A stretch of 64,000 bases of DNA from Streptomyces sp. CBMA123 (GTDB lineage Bacteria > Actinomycetota > Actinomycetes > Streptomycetales > Streptomycetaceae). Made by a program: the position numbers and the translations under genes. The notes under the pieces are model-generated. The model ran no database searches and had not been told where the DNA came from. It worked only from the letters and a program-made list of their open reading frames with translations. Of this stretch, positions 17,070-25,314 are shown piece by piece. Numbering within the stretch: the first letter of the stretch is position 1; each line of letters starts with the position of its first letter. The DNA lies in the NCBI RefSeq assembly GCF_014596465.1, contig NZ_MECK01000035.1, positions 1-64,000 on the forward strand, given 5' to 3'.

Positions 17070-17496
17070 CGGCCAGGCCGCCGTCCGGCACGGAAGTCGG
17101 CGAAGAGGTAGAAGCTGCCGTGGCGGCGGCGCTGGCCTTCCTGGCACGGCGGACGGGACGCGGGCGCTCAGCACGGGCACGCAGCTCCTCGATCACCTCC
17201 TTCGCGCGAGCAGCGGTAACAGGCTTCGCCTCGCGTTCCAGCTCCTCCGCCGTCACGCCGAGCAGCCGCGCGACCAACTCGGCGTCATTGTTGAACAGCC
17301 GCAGGACAGCTGCGGCAGCCTCCCGCGCGGCGACCTCGGCGCTCTCCTTCGCCTTCGCCGCCGTCACCGCGGCCTCCCGCGTGGCCAGGGCGTTCGCCGC
17401 AGCAAACTCCCGCGTCCGTACCTTGACCTCCTCCACGGCGCGGACCCGCCGCTTCAACTCCGCCGCGCTCACCTTTGCTGTCGAAGTCGCGCTCAT
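17059..17496 (-). CDS. Charged coiled-coil protein coupled to the HNH gene
   Basis: A 145-aa protein made almost entirely of Ala/Glu/Lys/Arg helix (about 8-110) with a basic segment RPRPVRRARKAS near 112-123 and a Ser/Thr-rich tail. It is predicted to be coiled coil and nucleic-acid binding by charge only. ATG 17496 follows GGGGAACGG; codons upstream to 17562 are in frame but lack a ribosome site. Overlap with the HNH gene suggests they work together. Confidence 0.65.
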   Translation of the reverse strand: MSATSTAKVSAAELKRRVRAVEEVKVRTREFAAANALATREAAVTAAKAKESAEVAAREAAAAVLRLFNNDAELVARLLGVTAEELEREAKPVTAARAKEVIEELRARAERPRPVRRARKASAAATAASTSSPTSVPDGGLADAG

Positions 17497-17588
17497 CCGT
17501 TCCCCATCGCCAGATCCGTACTCATCGCGCGCACCGTAAGCACGAGCCCGCGGCCACCTCAAATCCCGTTACCCGGAAGGAACTTCCA

Positions 17589-17948
17589 GGTTGTTGTGCC
17601 TCCGGCGGGTCCTCTCTCGGAGGGGTTGGGGGCGGGTTGGTTGGGTGCGGCGTGGGTGGTGGTTGGGGTTGTGGGGGGCGGGGTTCCCTCCTCGGTCGGC
17701 CACCCGTTGGGCGTACCAGGGCCCCGGGCAGGGTGTCCAGGCCGAGCCGCTGCGCGGTCGCTGCGCGAGCCTGGACACCCCACCCGGAACCCTGGTCCGG
17801 CAGGAGCTGTCCGACCGAGGAGGGAACCCCGCCCGGGGCCCGTTGTGGCCGGGTCCGGCCGGGCGGGTGCGGGTCGGCGCGGCGGGAAAAGGGCAGGTCA
17901 GTGGGGTTGGTTGGCTTGACCCGACCCTCAGAACATGGTTTAATTAGT
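17589..17948 (+). repeat. 360-bp direct repeat, copy 1
   Basis: The sequence matches 24,955-25,314 at a constant offset of 7,366 bp with no difference seen on reading. It ends inside a promoter, at the T-rich -10 box plus a few bases. The repeat contains a large nested palindrome and a G-rich left part (repeated GGTTGG and GGGGTTG). It has no convincing coding content: the open frames in it lack ribosome sites and family resemblance. Confidence 0.92.
17676..17834. other. Nested 159-bp palindrome inside repeat copy 1
   Basis: The outer arms are perfect over 24 bp (17,676-17,699 with 17,811-17,834). Inside are ACCAGGG/CCCTGGT (17,715 with 17,790) and a perfect 12-bp arm GGGTGTCCAGGC (17,731 with 17,769). 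Together these could extrude as one long branched hairpin. Possible roles are a replication or single-strand initiation site, a transfer-related site, or a regulator target. The same structure recurs at 25,042-25,200. Confidence 0.75.
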
Positions 17949-18030
17949 GATGTCGAAAGGGGAGGGCAGCACCCCAGCCGGCCACCGGGCGAACCAATCG
18001 GCCGCCATCAACTCTCACCAGGAGAACGCA
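17916..18030 (+). promoter_or_regulatory. Promoter-leader module 1
   Basis: The promoter is TTGACC (17,916), a 17-bp spacer ending CAGAACATGG, and TTTAAT (17,939). An ATG lies at the expected transcription start (17,950). The leader has GGGG-AGGGCAGCA-CCCC, a weaker version of the hairpin seen in the other modules, and ACTCTCACCAGGAGAACGCA before the GTG start. The small frame from 17,950 is in phase with the downstream gene here. Confidence 0.8.
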
Positions 18031-18768
18031 GTGACCCAGCAGGAGCACCCGAAGCTTGCCCAGATCCGAGCCCTCCTTGCGAAGGCCGAAGCGACCCAGT
18101 ATCCGGAGGAGGCCGAGGCGCTGACCGCGAAGGCCGTCGAGTTCATGGCCAAGTACGGCGTTGACGAGGCACTCCTGAGCGACGGCCAGCCGTCGCGGGA
18201 TGGACTCACGGACCGCTACTTCGACCTCCCCAACCCCTGGTCGATGTCCCGCGTCCGCCTCGTGGCCTTCATCGCAGAGGGTGTCGGCTGCCGGGCCGTC
18301 CACCAGGGGCACGAGGTGGCGGGCGGTGGCCGCCGAGTTCACGTCATCGGCTACGAGTCCGATGTCCAGCGGGCCGAGATCCTGTACACCTCGCTCGTGC
18401 TCCAGATGCTCAACGGATTGAACAAGCAGGTCGTGCCGTTCGGCGTGCGCAGCGCGAAGGCATGGCGCAACTCCTGGCAGCTCGGCTTCATCGAGCGCGT
18501 GGTCGAACGGTTGAAGGCGATCGAAGACGCCGCCAGAGCCGCAGCCAGCGGGGAGACGTCCGCCACCGGCCGCAGCGGCGAACTCGTGCTGGCTGACCGG
18601 GCGGCGGCGGTCCAGGCCGTGTACCGGAAGGCCCACCCGGATGCCCGGACCCAGCGCGGCACGTACACCGGAAGCGGATACGGCGACGGGGCCGCAGCAG
18701 GCAACCGTGCCGACATCGGCGGAACCCGCCGCATCGGAGCCGCATCCGCTGCATCGCTGGTCGCCTGA
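18031..18768 (+). CDS. DUF2786-domain protein
   Basis: A 245-aa protein. Residues about 7-50 match the DUF2786 motif (QIRALLAKAEAT...EEAEALTAKAVEFMAKYG), found in many phage and plasmid proteins of unknown role. The middle third has an alpha/beta pattern; the C-terminal 50 residues are a Gly/Ala-rich tail. GTG 18031 follows CACCAGGAGAACGCA. The frame also continues upstream to the leader ATG at 17,950, so a longer leaderless product is possible. It is the first gene behind promoter module 1. Confidence 0.8.
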   Translation: MTQQEHPKLAQIRALLAKAEATQYPEEAEALTAKAVEFMAKYGVDEALLSDGQPSRDGLTDRYFDLPNPWSMSRVRLVAFIAEGVGCRAVHQGHEVAGGGRRVHVIGYESDVQRAEILYTSLVLQMLNGLNKQVVPFGVRSAKAWRNSWQLGFIERVVERLKAIEDAARAAASGETSATGRSGELVLADRAAAVQAVYRKAHPDARTQRGTYTGSGYGDGAAAGNRADIGGTRRIGAASAASLVA

Positions 18769-18837
18769 TCCGCGCACCCCGCCGGGGCGGCGGCCCGCCG
18801 CCCCGGCCCCACCGCCGCGCGCCCCAAGGAGCCCCGC

Positions 18838-19080
18838 GTGTACATGGACTGGATCAGGTTCCACAAGACCGACGAGAGCGGCCACCACTACTTCCAGATC
18901 TACAGCGTCCCCCAGCAGTGGAACGCCGCCGCCCCGAAGGTTCCCGGCACCGGCCGCATCAGCGAAGCCGCCGCCCGCACCCTCGCCAGCGCCAGCCCGG
19001 CCGGGCGTCAGTGGCGCACCCCCTGCTACTGCACAGATTGCGCCATTGCCGCCAAGTCCGTTGAGGGCGCGGCACCTTGA
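18838..19080 (+). CDS. Small Cys-containing hypothetical protein
   Basis: An 80-aa protein with no recognised family. An aromatic-rich N-terminal half (DWIRFHKTDESGHHYFQIYS) is followed by a short PCYCTDC motif near the C-terminus that could bind a metal. GTG 18838 has AAGGAG upstream. It overlaps or abuts the following gene and probably shares the transcript from module 1. Confidence 0.65.
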   Translation: MYMDWIRFHKTDESGHHYFQIYSVPQQWNAAAPKVPGTGRISEAAARTLASASPAGRQWRTPCYCTDCAIAAKSVEGAAP

Positions 19081-19106
19081 CCACCGCGACCGCCCAGGAG
19101 AGCGTC

Positions 19107-19568
19107 ATGCCCCGGAAGCCCCGAGCCACCCCCGCCCGCATCCTCACCGCCGCCGCCGACCACATCGAGCGCGTCGGCCTGTACCAGGGTGACCACCTCT
19201 GGCAGCCCGGCCGGATGGGCGACACCGCCCCGTGCAACCTGCTGCACGCATGGGGGCGCGGAGTGCGCGCCGCCCGGCCCCGTTGGTCCCAGCGCGGCGA
19301 GGCGTGGGAGATCTTCCAGCGGGCCCTGTTCGATTCCCTGGTGGTGCTCAGCAATCAGGTCCACGGCCGCCCCGTGTCGCCCGTCCGGTGGCGGAGGCTG
19401 GGGTTTGCCGAAGACGCCTACCGTCGCACCCTTCTGTGGTGCTGGACTGACACCCCCGGCCGCACCACCGCCGAGGCCGCCGTCCTGCTCCGCTCCGCCG
19501 CCGCCCTCTACCGGAGTGACGCCGATCACACCGTCCCCGGTTGTCCCACCCTCCAGAACATGGTTTAA
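19107..19568 (+). CDS. DUF6197-like hypothetical protein, copy 1
   Basis: A 153-aa helical protein whose N-terminal half (ILTAAADHIERVGLYQGDH) matches the pattern of the protein at 30,498 (ILEWAAHHIEHVGINQGPR), so the two are paralogues. I think the family is DUF6197, but this is from memory of the pattern. Trp-rich centre. ATG 19107 follows GGAG. Its last codons (QNMV and stop) are the spacer and -10 box of promoter module 2, so coding sequence and promoter overlap. Confidence 0.7.
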   Translation: MPRKPRATPARILTAAADHIERVGLYQGDHLWQPGRMGDTAPCNLLHAWGRGVRAARPRWSQRGEAWEIFQRALFDSLVVLSNQVHGRPVSPVRWRRLGFAEDAYRRTLLWCWTDTPGRTTAEAAVLLRSAAALYRSDADHTVPGCPTLQNMV

Positions 19569-19666
19569 TTAATGGTGTCGGAAGGGGGAGGGCAACACCC
19601 CCGACCGACACCCTCGCTGGGGCCGACCGGCCCCAGCGGAACCTCTCACCAGAAGGCAGTACGACG
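19541..19666 (+). promoter_or_regulatory. Promoter-leader module 2
   Basis: TTGTCC (19,541), 17 bp and TTTAAT (19,564) overlap the end of the upstream gene; a GTG sits at the expected start (19,575). The leader hairpin is GTCGG-aa-GGGGG, loop AGGGCAACA, CCCCC-ga-CCGAC. A second hairpin follows (CGCTGGGGC with GCCCCAGCG), then CTCTCACCAG and the ATG. The short frame from 19,575 ends at a TGA that overlaps the gene's ATG (ATGA). Confidence 0.85.
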
Positions 19667-21562
19667 ATGACCACCAAGACCCAGGCCGGCGTCCAGACCG
19701 CTCCCGCCCCGTGGCCGACCGTCACGACCGCCGAACTCCTCGCGCACCCCGGTAACGTCCGCGACGCCGAGGTCCCGGCCGATCTGCTGGCCGACGTGCA
19801 GGCCCACGGCGTCCAGGAGCCGCTGTACATCGTGAGCACCCACGGTGGGGTGCCCCAGATCATCGACGGGTTCCAGCGTTTGGCCGCCGCCGTCGCGGCA
19901 GGGCTGGAGGCCGTGCCGTTCACGCCCCGCCCGGTGATCCGGATCGACGCGCTCACCCCGCACCCGGCGAACGCCCGCGAGGATCTCGACATCAACGCGC
20001 GGTTCGTGGAGAGCTTCCGCATCGAGGGCTGCCGCATCCCCGTCAAGATCCAGCGACTTGAAGGCGGGACGATCCAGATCAACGACGGGCACCGCCGCTA
20101 CTTCGGGTCGCAGGACGCGGGCCTCACCCACCTGCCGTACGAGTGGGAAGACGACGACCGCGACGCCGCCGGGCAGTTCCTCGACATGATCACCACCTCC
20201 GAGCAGCGCAAGAGCCTGACGGTGCGGGAGATGAACCAGGCCATGTTCAGCGCCGCCGAGGCGGGCGCGCAGGTCGGCCGTATCGCCAAGGCCGCAGGCG
20301 TGCGGCAGAAGGACGTGAAGGCGGTGGTCCGGGTGCACTCCAGCGAGAAGCTGAGCGAGGCCGTCAGCAGTGCGGGAGGCAGCTACGAGTGGACGTTTGA
20401 CCACATGGCAGCCCTGGCCGAGTTCGCCGACGACGCCGACGAGTTCGCCGCGATCACCGAGGCCGCCACCGGCCGGTGGGCCGACGACCACGATGTGGAG
20501 TGGGCCATCACCAGGGCGCGGACCCGGCGCGAAAAGCGCGAGCGGGCTGCGACCCACCGCGCGGAGTTGGAAGCCGCCGGGCACAAGGTGCGGGACGCCG
20601 AGGAACTGTCCGACAGGGCAACCCCCGTCAGCAAGCTGAGCGGTGTCACGGACGAGGAGCACGCCGCCTGCAAGGGCCAGGTCTGGGCGATCGACGCGCA
20701 GCGGTCGGACCGGTACGAGCCGTACTGTGTCTCGCCCGTGCTGTACGGCCACGTCACCCCCGAGGCTGCCCAGACCAGCGCGAAGGACGCCGAATCGGAG
20801 TCCGGGCGTGCCGCCCTGGCTGCGACCAAGGCGGGGAACATCGACTGGGACGCCGCCGAGGTGATCCGCCGGAAGTGGCTCGCGGACCTGATCAAGTCGC
20901 GCACCCTCCCGAAGAACGCCACCAACGCCCTGATCGGCCACGTCAACGAGGCGCTTCTCAGCGGTACTTGGGGGATCAGCGACGACCTGAACAAGGGGCC
21001 CACCACCGAGATCCTGGCCAATCTCCTGGGCCTGAACGCCCAGCAGGCCAAGAGCCGCAGCACGTTCGCCCAGCACGTCGCCAAGGACCCCCGTAGGGCG
21101 CCTCAGCTCCAGTTCGCCGCCGTCGCCGCCGTCCGCGAGAAGTGCGCGACCCGGTCGGCGTGGCGGACCGACAGTCAGCAGGTCCCGGAGAGGCGGAAGC
21201 CCACGGCGGCGTGGTTCCGGGTGCTGGAGTCCCTGGGGTACCCGCTGACGCTCATCGAGCGTTCCGTGGCGGAGGAGAAGCCGTACGACCCGGCGAGGAG
21301 GGAGCCCCGCGCCTCCCTCCTCGGCGGAGGTGAGCCGGAGGCCGAGCCGGACGCGAAGCAGGACGACGAGGAGCCGGAGGCCGAACCGACCGAGGACGAG
21401 GGCGAAGGCGAGCAGGCCGCCCAGGACGACGCCCAGCCGGAACAGGCCGTCGAGGCCGAGCGGGCCGACACGGAGCCCGAGGGTGCGGAGCCGGGGGCCG
21501 CGACCGAGCCGGACGCCCCGCAGGCGGCCGAGGAACCGACGACCGACACCGAAACCGCCTGA
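19667..21562 (+). CDS. Protein with two tandem ParB-like N-terminal domains
   Basis: A 631-aa protein. Two consecutive ParB/Sulfiredoxin-like domains are visible: about 18-85 (LLAHPGNVRD...IIDGFQRLAAAVAAG) and about 86-155 (IDALTPHPANAR...INDGHRRYFGSQDAG). Each ends in a GxRR-like box, degenerate (GFQR) in the first. An HTH-like helical region follows, then about 100 residues of Glu/Asp/Ala/Pro-rich acidic tail. There is no ParA in the window, so partitioning is doubtful. Related plasmid ParB-like proteins can be nucleases or antidefence factors. It is expressed from module 2. Confidence 0.82.
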   Translation: MTTKTQAGVQTAPAPWPTVTTAELLAHPGNVRDAEVPADLLADVQAHGVQEPLYIVSTHGGVPQIIDGFQRLAAAVAAGLEAVPFTPRPVIRIDALTPHPANAREDLDINARFVESFRIEGCRIPVKIQRLEGGTIQINDGHRRYFGSQDAGLTHLPYEWEDDDRDAAGQFLDMITTSEQRKSLTVREMNQAMFSAAEAGAQVGRIAKAAGVRQKDVKAVVRVHSSEKLSEAVSSAGGSYEWTFDHMAALAEFADDADEFAAITEAATGRWADDHDVEWAITRARTRREKRERAATHRAELEAAGHKVRDAEELSDRATPVSKLSGVTDEEHAACKGQVWAIDAQRSDRYEPYCVSPVLYGHVTPEAAQTSAKDAESESGRAALAATKAGNIDWDAAEVIRRKWLADLIKSRTLPKNATNALIGHVNEALLSGTWGISDDLNKGPTTEILANLLGLNAQQAKSRSTFAQHVAKDPRRAPQLQFAAVAAVREKCATRSAWRTDSQQVPERRKPTAAWFRVLESLGYPLTLIERSVAEEKPYDPARREPRASLLGGGEPEAEPDAKQDDEEPEAEPTEDEGEGEQAAQDDAQPEQAVEAERADTEPEGAEPGAATEPDAPQAAEEPTTDTETA

Positions 21563-21631
21563 TCCTCCCCGCCGATCCGACGCCGGGGGCGGGAACACCG
21601 CCCCGCCCCCGGCCACCCCAGGAGCCCCACC

Positions 21632-22057
21632 GTGACCCGTGCAGCCACCCTCTCCGCGACCTACGCCGACGACTACTGCTGCGGATACGCCGCCGCCCCC
21701 GCCGAGCCCAACCCCGGCGTTGCCGCCGATCTCATGCAGGCCCGCGCCATCGCGGGCGGACTCGCGGAGTTCGGCATCGGGTCCGCCCGCTGGTCGGCCG
21801 CCTACGACCGTGAGGCCGCCGCCGTCGTCCTGCGCGTGGACACCCCGCGCGGACTGTACGCGCTCGTCATCCCCCGGCCCGGCCAGCCGTTCCCCGTCCG
21901 CCACCACGGCGAGCGCATCGGGGCCCTGGACAGCCGCCGCACCTACGGCACCGCCGACAGCTACACCGCCGCACTGTTCGCCGCCTTCCTGCGCGACCGC
22001 GCCGCACTCGACATCCCCGGCCGGGATGTTTGCCCTACCTCTCAAAACATGGTTTAA
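21632..22057 (+). CDS. Hypothetical protein ending in a promoter module
   Basis: A 141-aa protein with alternating beta and helix (ARWSAAYDREAAAVVLRVD, GLYALVIPRPG). No family is recognised. GTG 21632 has CCAGGAG upstream. The C-terminal QNMV and stop codon are provided by the spacer and -10 box of promoter module 3, exactly as for the gene ending at 19,568. It is probably co-transcribed with the ParB-like gene. Confidence 0.7.
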   Translation: MTRAATLSATYADDYCCGYAAAPAEPNPGVAADLMQARAIAGGLAEFGIGSARWSAAYDREAAAVVLRVDTPRGLYALVIPRPGQPFPVRHHGERIGALDSRRTYGTADSYTAALFAAFLRDRAALDIPGRDVCPTSQNMV

Positions 22058-22196
22058 TTAGGGGTGTCGGAGGGGGAGGGCAACACCCCCTCCGACACCA
22101 CGGGCCGCCAGCCGGCCCGGACCCGACCCCGGCCGCACGCGGAGGGCAACCCGCCCGGCCGGGGCCCGATCTCTCTCACCAGCAGGAGCACCCACG
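22030..22196 (+). promoter_or_regulatory. Promoter-leader module 3
   Basis: TTGCCC (22,030), 17 bp and TTTAAT (22,053) overlap the upstream gene; a GTG sits at the expected start (22,064). The hairpin is fully paired here: TGTCGGAGGGGG, loop AGGGCAACA, CCCCCTCCGACA. A second AGGGCAAC lies in a small GCGG/CCGC hairpin at 22,139-22,154. Then come CTCTCACCAGCAGGAG and the ATG. Confidence 0.85.
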
Positions 22197-23414
22197 ATGA
22201 CCAGCGCAGCCATGCGGTTTTCCGTCCCCGCAACCGCCGAGTCCCGCGTCCGCCAGCTCGTTGAGGCCACCAACGCCCGCGCCGCCGTCCACCGCCTCAG
22301 CCCGTACACGCTCGACATCTCCGCGCAGTTCCTCGCGGACTACCGCGACGCGGACGGCCGCGTGATCGGCAAGCGCCCCACCGTCACCGTGACCATCTCC
22401 GGCGACCTCCCCCGCCACCAGGGCTGGACCGTCATCGCCCGCCTGGACCACGACGAGGAGGGCGAGACGATCACCAGCCTGTTCCCGGGCCTGCCCGAGC
22501 GGGACGCCGAGGCCGCGCGCCAGCACCGCGCCACCGAGGGGTTCTGCCAGGGGTGTTCCGTCGCCCGGCACCGCACCGCCACCTATCTCGCCCGCCACGA
22601 GAACGGCGAGATCAAGCAGTTGGGCACCACGTGCGTCGAGCCGTACACCGGCCTGCCGATCAAGGGTCTTGAGGCACTGTGGCGTCTCGGGACGATCAAG
22701 GACTCCGATTGGGACGGCGACGAGGGCGGCGTCCCGGCCGACCTGCGCGTGCCGGTGGACGAGGTGCTCCGGGTGGCCGCCGCCGTCGTCACCCAGGACG
22801 GCCGCTTCTACAGCCGCTCCGAGCAGTGGAAGAACCGCATACCCACCGCCGATTCGGTGGACGCCTACTTCTTCGACCGCAAGGCCCCGCAGGAGTGGCG
22901 GGCCGGAATCGACGCCGAGCCCGACGCGGCCAGCACCGCCGCCGCCGTCCGCGCGTGGGCCCTCCAGGGGTACGGCAGCCTCTCCGAGTACCGCCACAAG
23001 GTGGGCCAGCTGGCCAAGGGCGAGACCGTCGCCCCCCGCCACCTGCCGACGCTGGTGTCCGCCGTCGCCGGGTGGCACCGCGACCAGGAGAAGGCGGTCA
23101 TCGAGCGGGCCGCCCAGAACAGCAAGCCGCAGGGCACCAAGGGCGAGCGGCTCACCGTCCCCGCCACCGTCACCACCGTGATCGAGCTGGAGGATCGGCA
23201 CTACGGCTACCACGCCCAGCGCCGCCGACTGATCAAGTTCCAGGACCGGCAGGGGAACGTGTTCGTCTGGTTCAGCAGCGCGGCCACCGTCCCGGACAAG
23301 GGCGACGAGGTCGAGCTGACCGGCACCGTCAAGGAGCACAGCGTCTACGGCGAGACCGCGCAGACCGTGCTCACCCGGTGCCGCGTCACCGAGCGCGAAC
23401 CGGTCGCCGCCTAG
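22197..23414 (+). CDS. Zn-ribbon/OB-fold hypothetical protein of mobile elements
   Basis: A 405-aa protein. Around residues 115-145 is a split metal site (CQGCSVARHRTATYLARH...QLGTTC). The C-terminal 75 residues (TTVIELEDRHYG...VFVWFSSAA...GDEVELTGTVKEHS) have the strand pattern of an OB fold. The middle is helical. This combination suggests a nucleic-acid-binding protein, which would suit an element leading region, but the family is unnamed to me. It is driven by module 3, and a strong hairpin follows. Confidence 0.75.
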   Translation: MTSAAMRFSVPATAESRVRQLVEATNARAAVHRLSPYTLDISAQFLADYRDADGRVIGKRPTVTVTISGDLPRHQGWTVIARLDHDEEGETITSLFPGLPERDAEAARQHRATEGFCQGCSVARHRTATYLARHENGEIKQLGTTCVEPYTGLPIKGLEALWRLGTIKDSDWDGDEGGVPADLRVPVDEVLRVAAAVVTQDGRFYSRSEQWKNRIPTADSVDAYFFDRKAPQEWRAGIDAEPDAASTAAAVRAWALQGYGSLSEYRHKVGQLAKGETVAPRHLPTLVSAVAGWHRDQEKAVIERAAQNSKPQGTKGERLTVPATVTTVIELEDRHYGYHAQRRRLIKFQDRQGNVFVWFSSAATVPDKGDEVELTGTVKEHSVYGETAQTVLTRCRVTEREPVAA

Positions 23415-23472
23415 GAAGCCCGGCCGGGCGGAGACCACCGCCCGGCCGCCCCGGCCGCCCCGGCCGCCGGGG

Positions 23473-23511
23473 GCGTGGGGGAGGGCGGCATCGAGCCGCC
23501 CACCCCCACGC
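23473..23511 (+). terminator. Terminator-like hairpin in a 380-bp non-coding gap
   Basis: GCGTGGGGG-A-GGGCGGC, loop ATCGA, then the complement with one A-A mismatch: 16 bp of stem. The gap 23,415-23,795 also has a GTGCCC/GGGCAC hairpin near 23,680 and other GC-rich dyads, but no promoter module and no gene that I can support. Confidence 0.65.
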
Positions 23512-23795
23512 TCGCCCACCGCCCGCCAGGGTGACCCCGTCCGGCGGTCGGCCCACCTTGCGGCCCCGACCGAAAGGGCGTCCCTGCGGGACGGCTCAGC
23601 CCGGCCCGGCTCGCAGCCGGCCGGGACGTCCGGGCCGCAGGCGGCCCTCCCGTCCCACCCGGACGCCGGGCCAACGGGCGTGCCCTGCGGGCACGACAGC
23701 ACTCTTCATCGCGCTCCGCGCGACCACGGCGGCAGCCCGACAACGGGGGCGCCGCCCGCCCCCGACCGCACCACCGAACCCACCGAGGACCACCC

Positions 23796-24941
23796 ATGCC
23801 CGAGCCCGTGCGCGCCGCCGCCCCGTTCGGAGACCCCTCGCCGCAGACCTGCCTGCAAGTCGCCGGGGAAGCCGCCCTGCTGGCCGTCATCGCCGCAGAC
23901 GACGCCATGGCCGCCGTCTGCCGAAGCCGCTCCGGGGCCGCGCGGTTGGAGGTGGCCATGCACGCGGCCCACCAGGAAGCCGTCGAAGCCGCCCGGCACG
24001 CCGACCGTGCCGAGAGGTACGCCGACGACCCCGAGATGCCCGCCAGCGCGCTCGCCTACTGCGCCCGCCAAGCCGTCCACCACGCCGTGCTCGCCCAAGC
24101 CGCCGCCGGAGTCGAGACCACGGCCGCCGGCCTGCGCGCCGAACTGGACCGAGTCCTCACCCCCGCGGAACTGGCCGAGCGCGAGAGCGCCCGCCGTCGG
24201 GAGGAGGCCCAGCGCGAAGCCGAACAGCAGGCCGCCACCGGCATGGACCGCCAGAACCGGGAGCAAGCCGCCTCGAACCTCTACCTCGCCGAGCGCCACG
24301 TCGCCGAACTCGGCTGGGCGACCGGCCACCTGCTGGTGATGGAGGCCGCCGCGACCGGCCGCCTGTACTGGCGAGGTGGCTGTGCTCGGCTCGCGGTGCG
24401 GCACGGCGAGTGGACCGGCGGGCGCCGGATCAGCCAGGAGAGGACGCAGGCACTGCTGACCGCCAAGTTCCTCACCACCGCCCAGCAGAGCGACGGCACC
24501 CACGCACTCACCCCAAGCCCGATGGGCCACGTCGCCCTGGAACTCGCCCGACTGCACCAGGACGGACTGCACGCCACCTACCACGCCGCCTACGAAGCAC
24601 GGTTCGCCCGGGTCCGCCGCCGCCACAAGCGCCGCGACGACCAGAAAGCCGCCGCCCGCCGCCTGCCCCCGCTCGACCCCAGCGCGCAGAAGCTCTACCA
24701 GAAGCCGGTCACCATCGCCGAACAGCAGGCGTTCGCCAGCCAACAGACACCCGTCGACCCCGTACAGACCAGCCCACCGGCAACCGGTGCCGGACCTCTC
24801 CCTGCCGCCAACTCGCCGCAGCCGGCACCCGCCCCGACCACGACCCCGAGAACTCCTGCACCTGCTCCACAGAAGCCCCGACGCGCCCTGCGGCGGGCCC
24901 GGCCGATCCCCGTCTCCCCGCTCCAGCCCGCCCTGTGGTGA
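23796..24941 (+). CDS. Helical hypothetical protein
   Basis: A 381-aa protein. Residues 1-190 are Ala/Glu/Arg helices (probable coiled coil about 95-150); 190-290 contain a mixed region (GRLYWRGGCARLAVRHGEW, then LTPSPMGHVALELARLHQDG) that could be a winged helix; the last 80 residues are Pro/Ala-rich and basic. The family is not recognised. ATG 23796 has no strong ribosome site, so the start is uncertain. It ends 13 bp before repeat copy 2. Confidence 0.65.
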   Translation: MPEPVRAAAPFGDPSPQTCLQVAGEAALLAVIAADDAMAAVCRSRSGAARLEVAMHAAHQEAVEAARHADRAERYADDPEMPASALAYCARQAVHHAVLAQAAAGVETTAAGLRAELDRVLTPAELAERESARRREEAQREAEQQAATGMDRQNREQAASNLYLAERHVAELGWATGHLLVMEAAATGRLYWRGGCARLAVRHGEWTGGRRISQERTQALLTAKFLTTAQQSDGTHALTPSPMGHVALELARLHQDGLHATYHAAYEARFARVRRRHKRRDDQKAAARRLPPLDPSAQKLYQKPVTIAEQQAFASQQTPVDPVQTSPPATGAGPLPAANSPQPAPAPTTTPRTPAPAPQKPRRALRRARPIPVSPLQPALW

Positions 24942-24954
24942 CACTCCGGAGCAC

Positions 24955-25314
24955 GGTTGTTGTGCCTCCGGCGGGTCCTCTCTCGGAGGGGTTGGGGGCG
25001 GGTTGGTTGGGTGCGGCGTGGGTGGTGGTTGGGGTTGTGGGGGGCGGGGTTCCCTCCTCGGTCGGCCACCCGTTGGGCGTACCAGGGCCCCGGGCAGGGT
25101 GTCCAGGCCGAGCCGCTGCGCGGTCGCTGCGCGAGCCTGGACACCCCACCCGGAACCCTGGTCCGGCAGGAGCTGTCCGACCGAGGAGGGAACCCCGCCC
25201 GGGGCCCGTTGTGGCCGGGTCCGGCCGGGCGGGTGCGGGTCGGCGCGGCGGGAAAAGGGCAGGTCAGTGGGGTTGGTTGGCTTGACCCGACCCTCAGAAC
25301 ATGGTTTAATTAGT
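24955..25314 (+). repeat. 360-bp direct repeat, copy 2
   Basis: It reads as identical to 17,589-17,948, including the nested palindrome (outer arms 25,042-25,065 and 25,177-25,200) and the terminal promoter. The two copies bracket a 7-kb gene block in direct orientation, so homologous recombination between them could delete or amplify it. Confidence 0.92.

Noticed and set aside
17591-17947. A 118-codon open frame inside the 360-bp repeat, repeated at 24,957
   Set aside because: It has no ribosome site, is Gly/Arg/Trp-rich, and is interrupted in structure by the palindrome. Identical DNA in both copies explains the identical frame, so it is not evidence of coding.
20610-20630. Another AGGGCAAC copy inside the ParB-like gene
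   Set aside because: It lies within coding sequence without a matching stem or an UCUCACCAG block. The heptamer is expected a few times by chance in this composition.
22679-25285. An 868-codon plus-strand frame spanning two annotated genes and a repeat
   Set aside because: It is an Arg/Pro/Gly-rich frame overlapping genes with better start sites, and it crosses a non-coding repeat.
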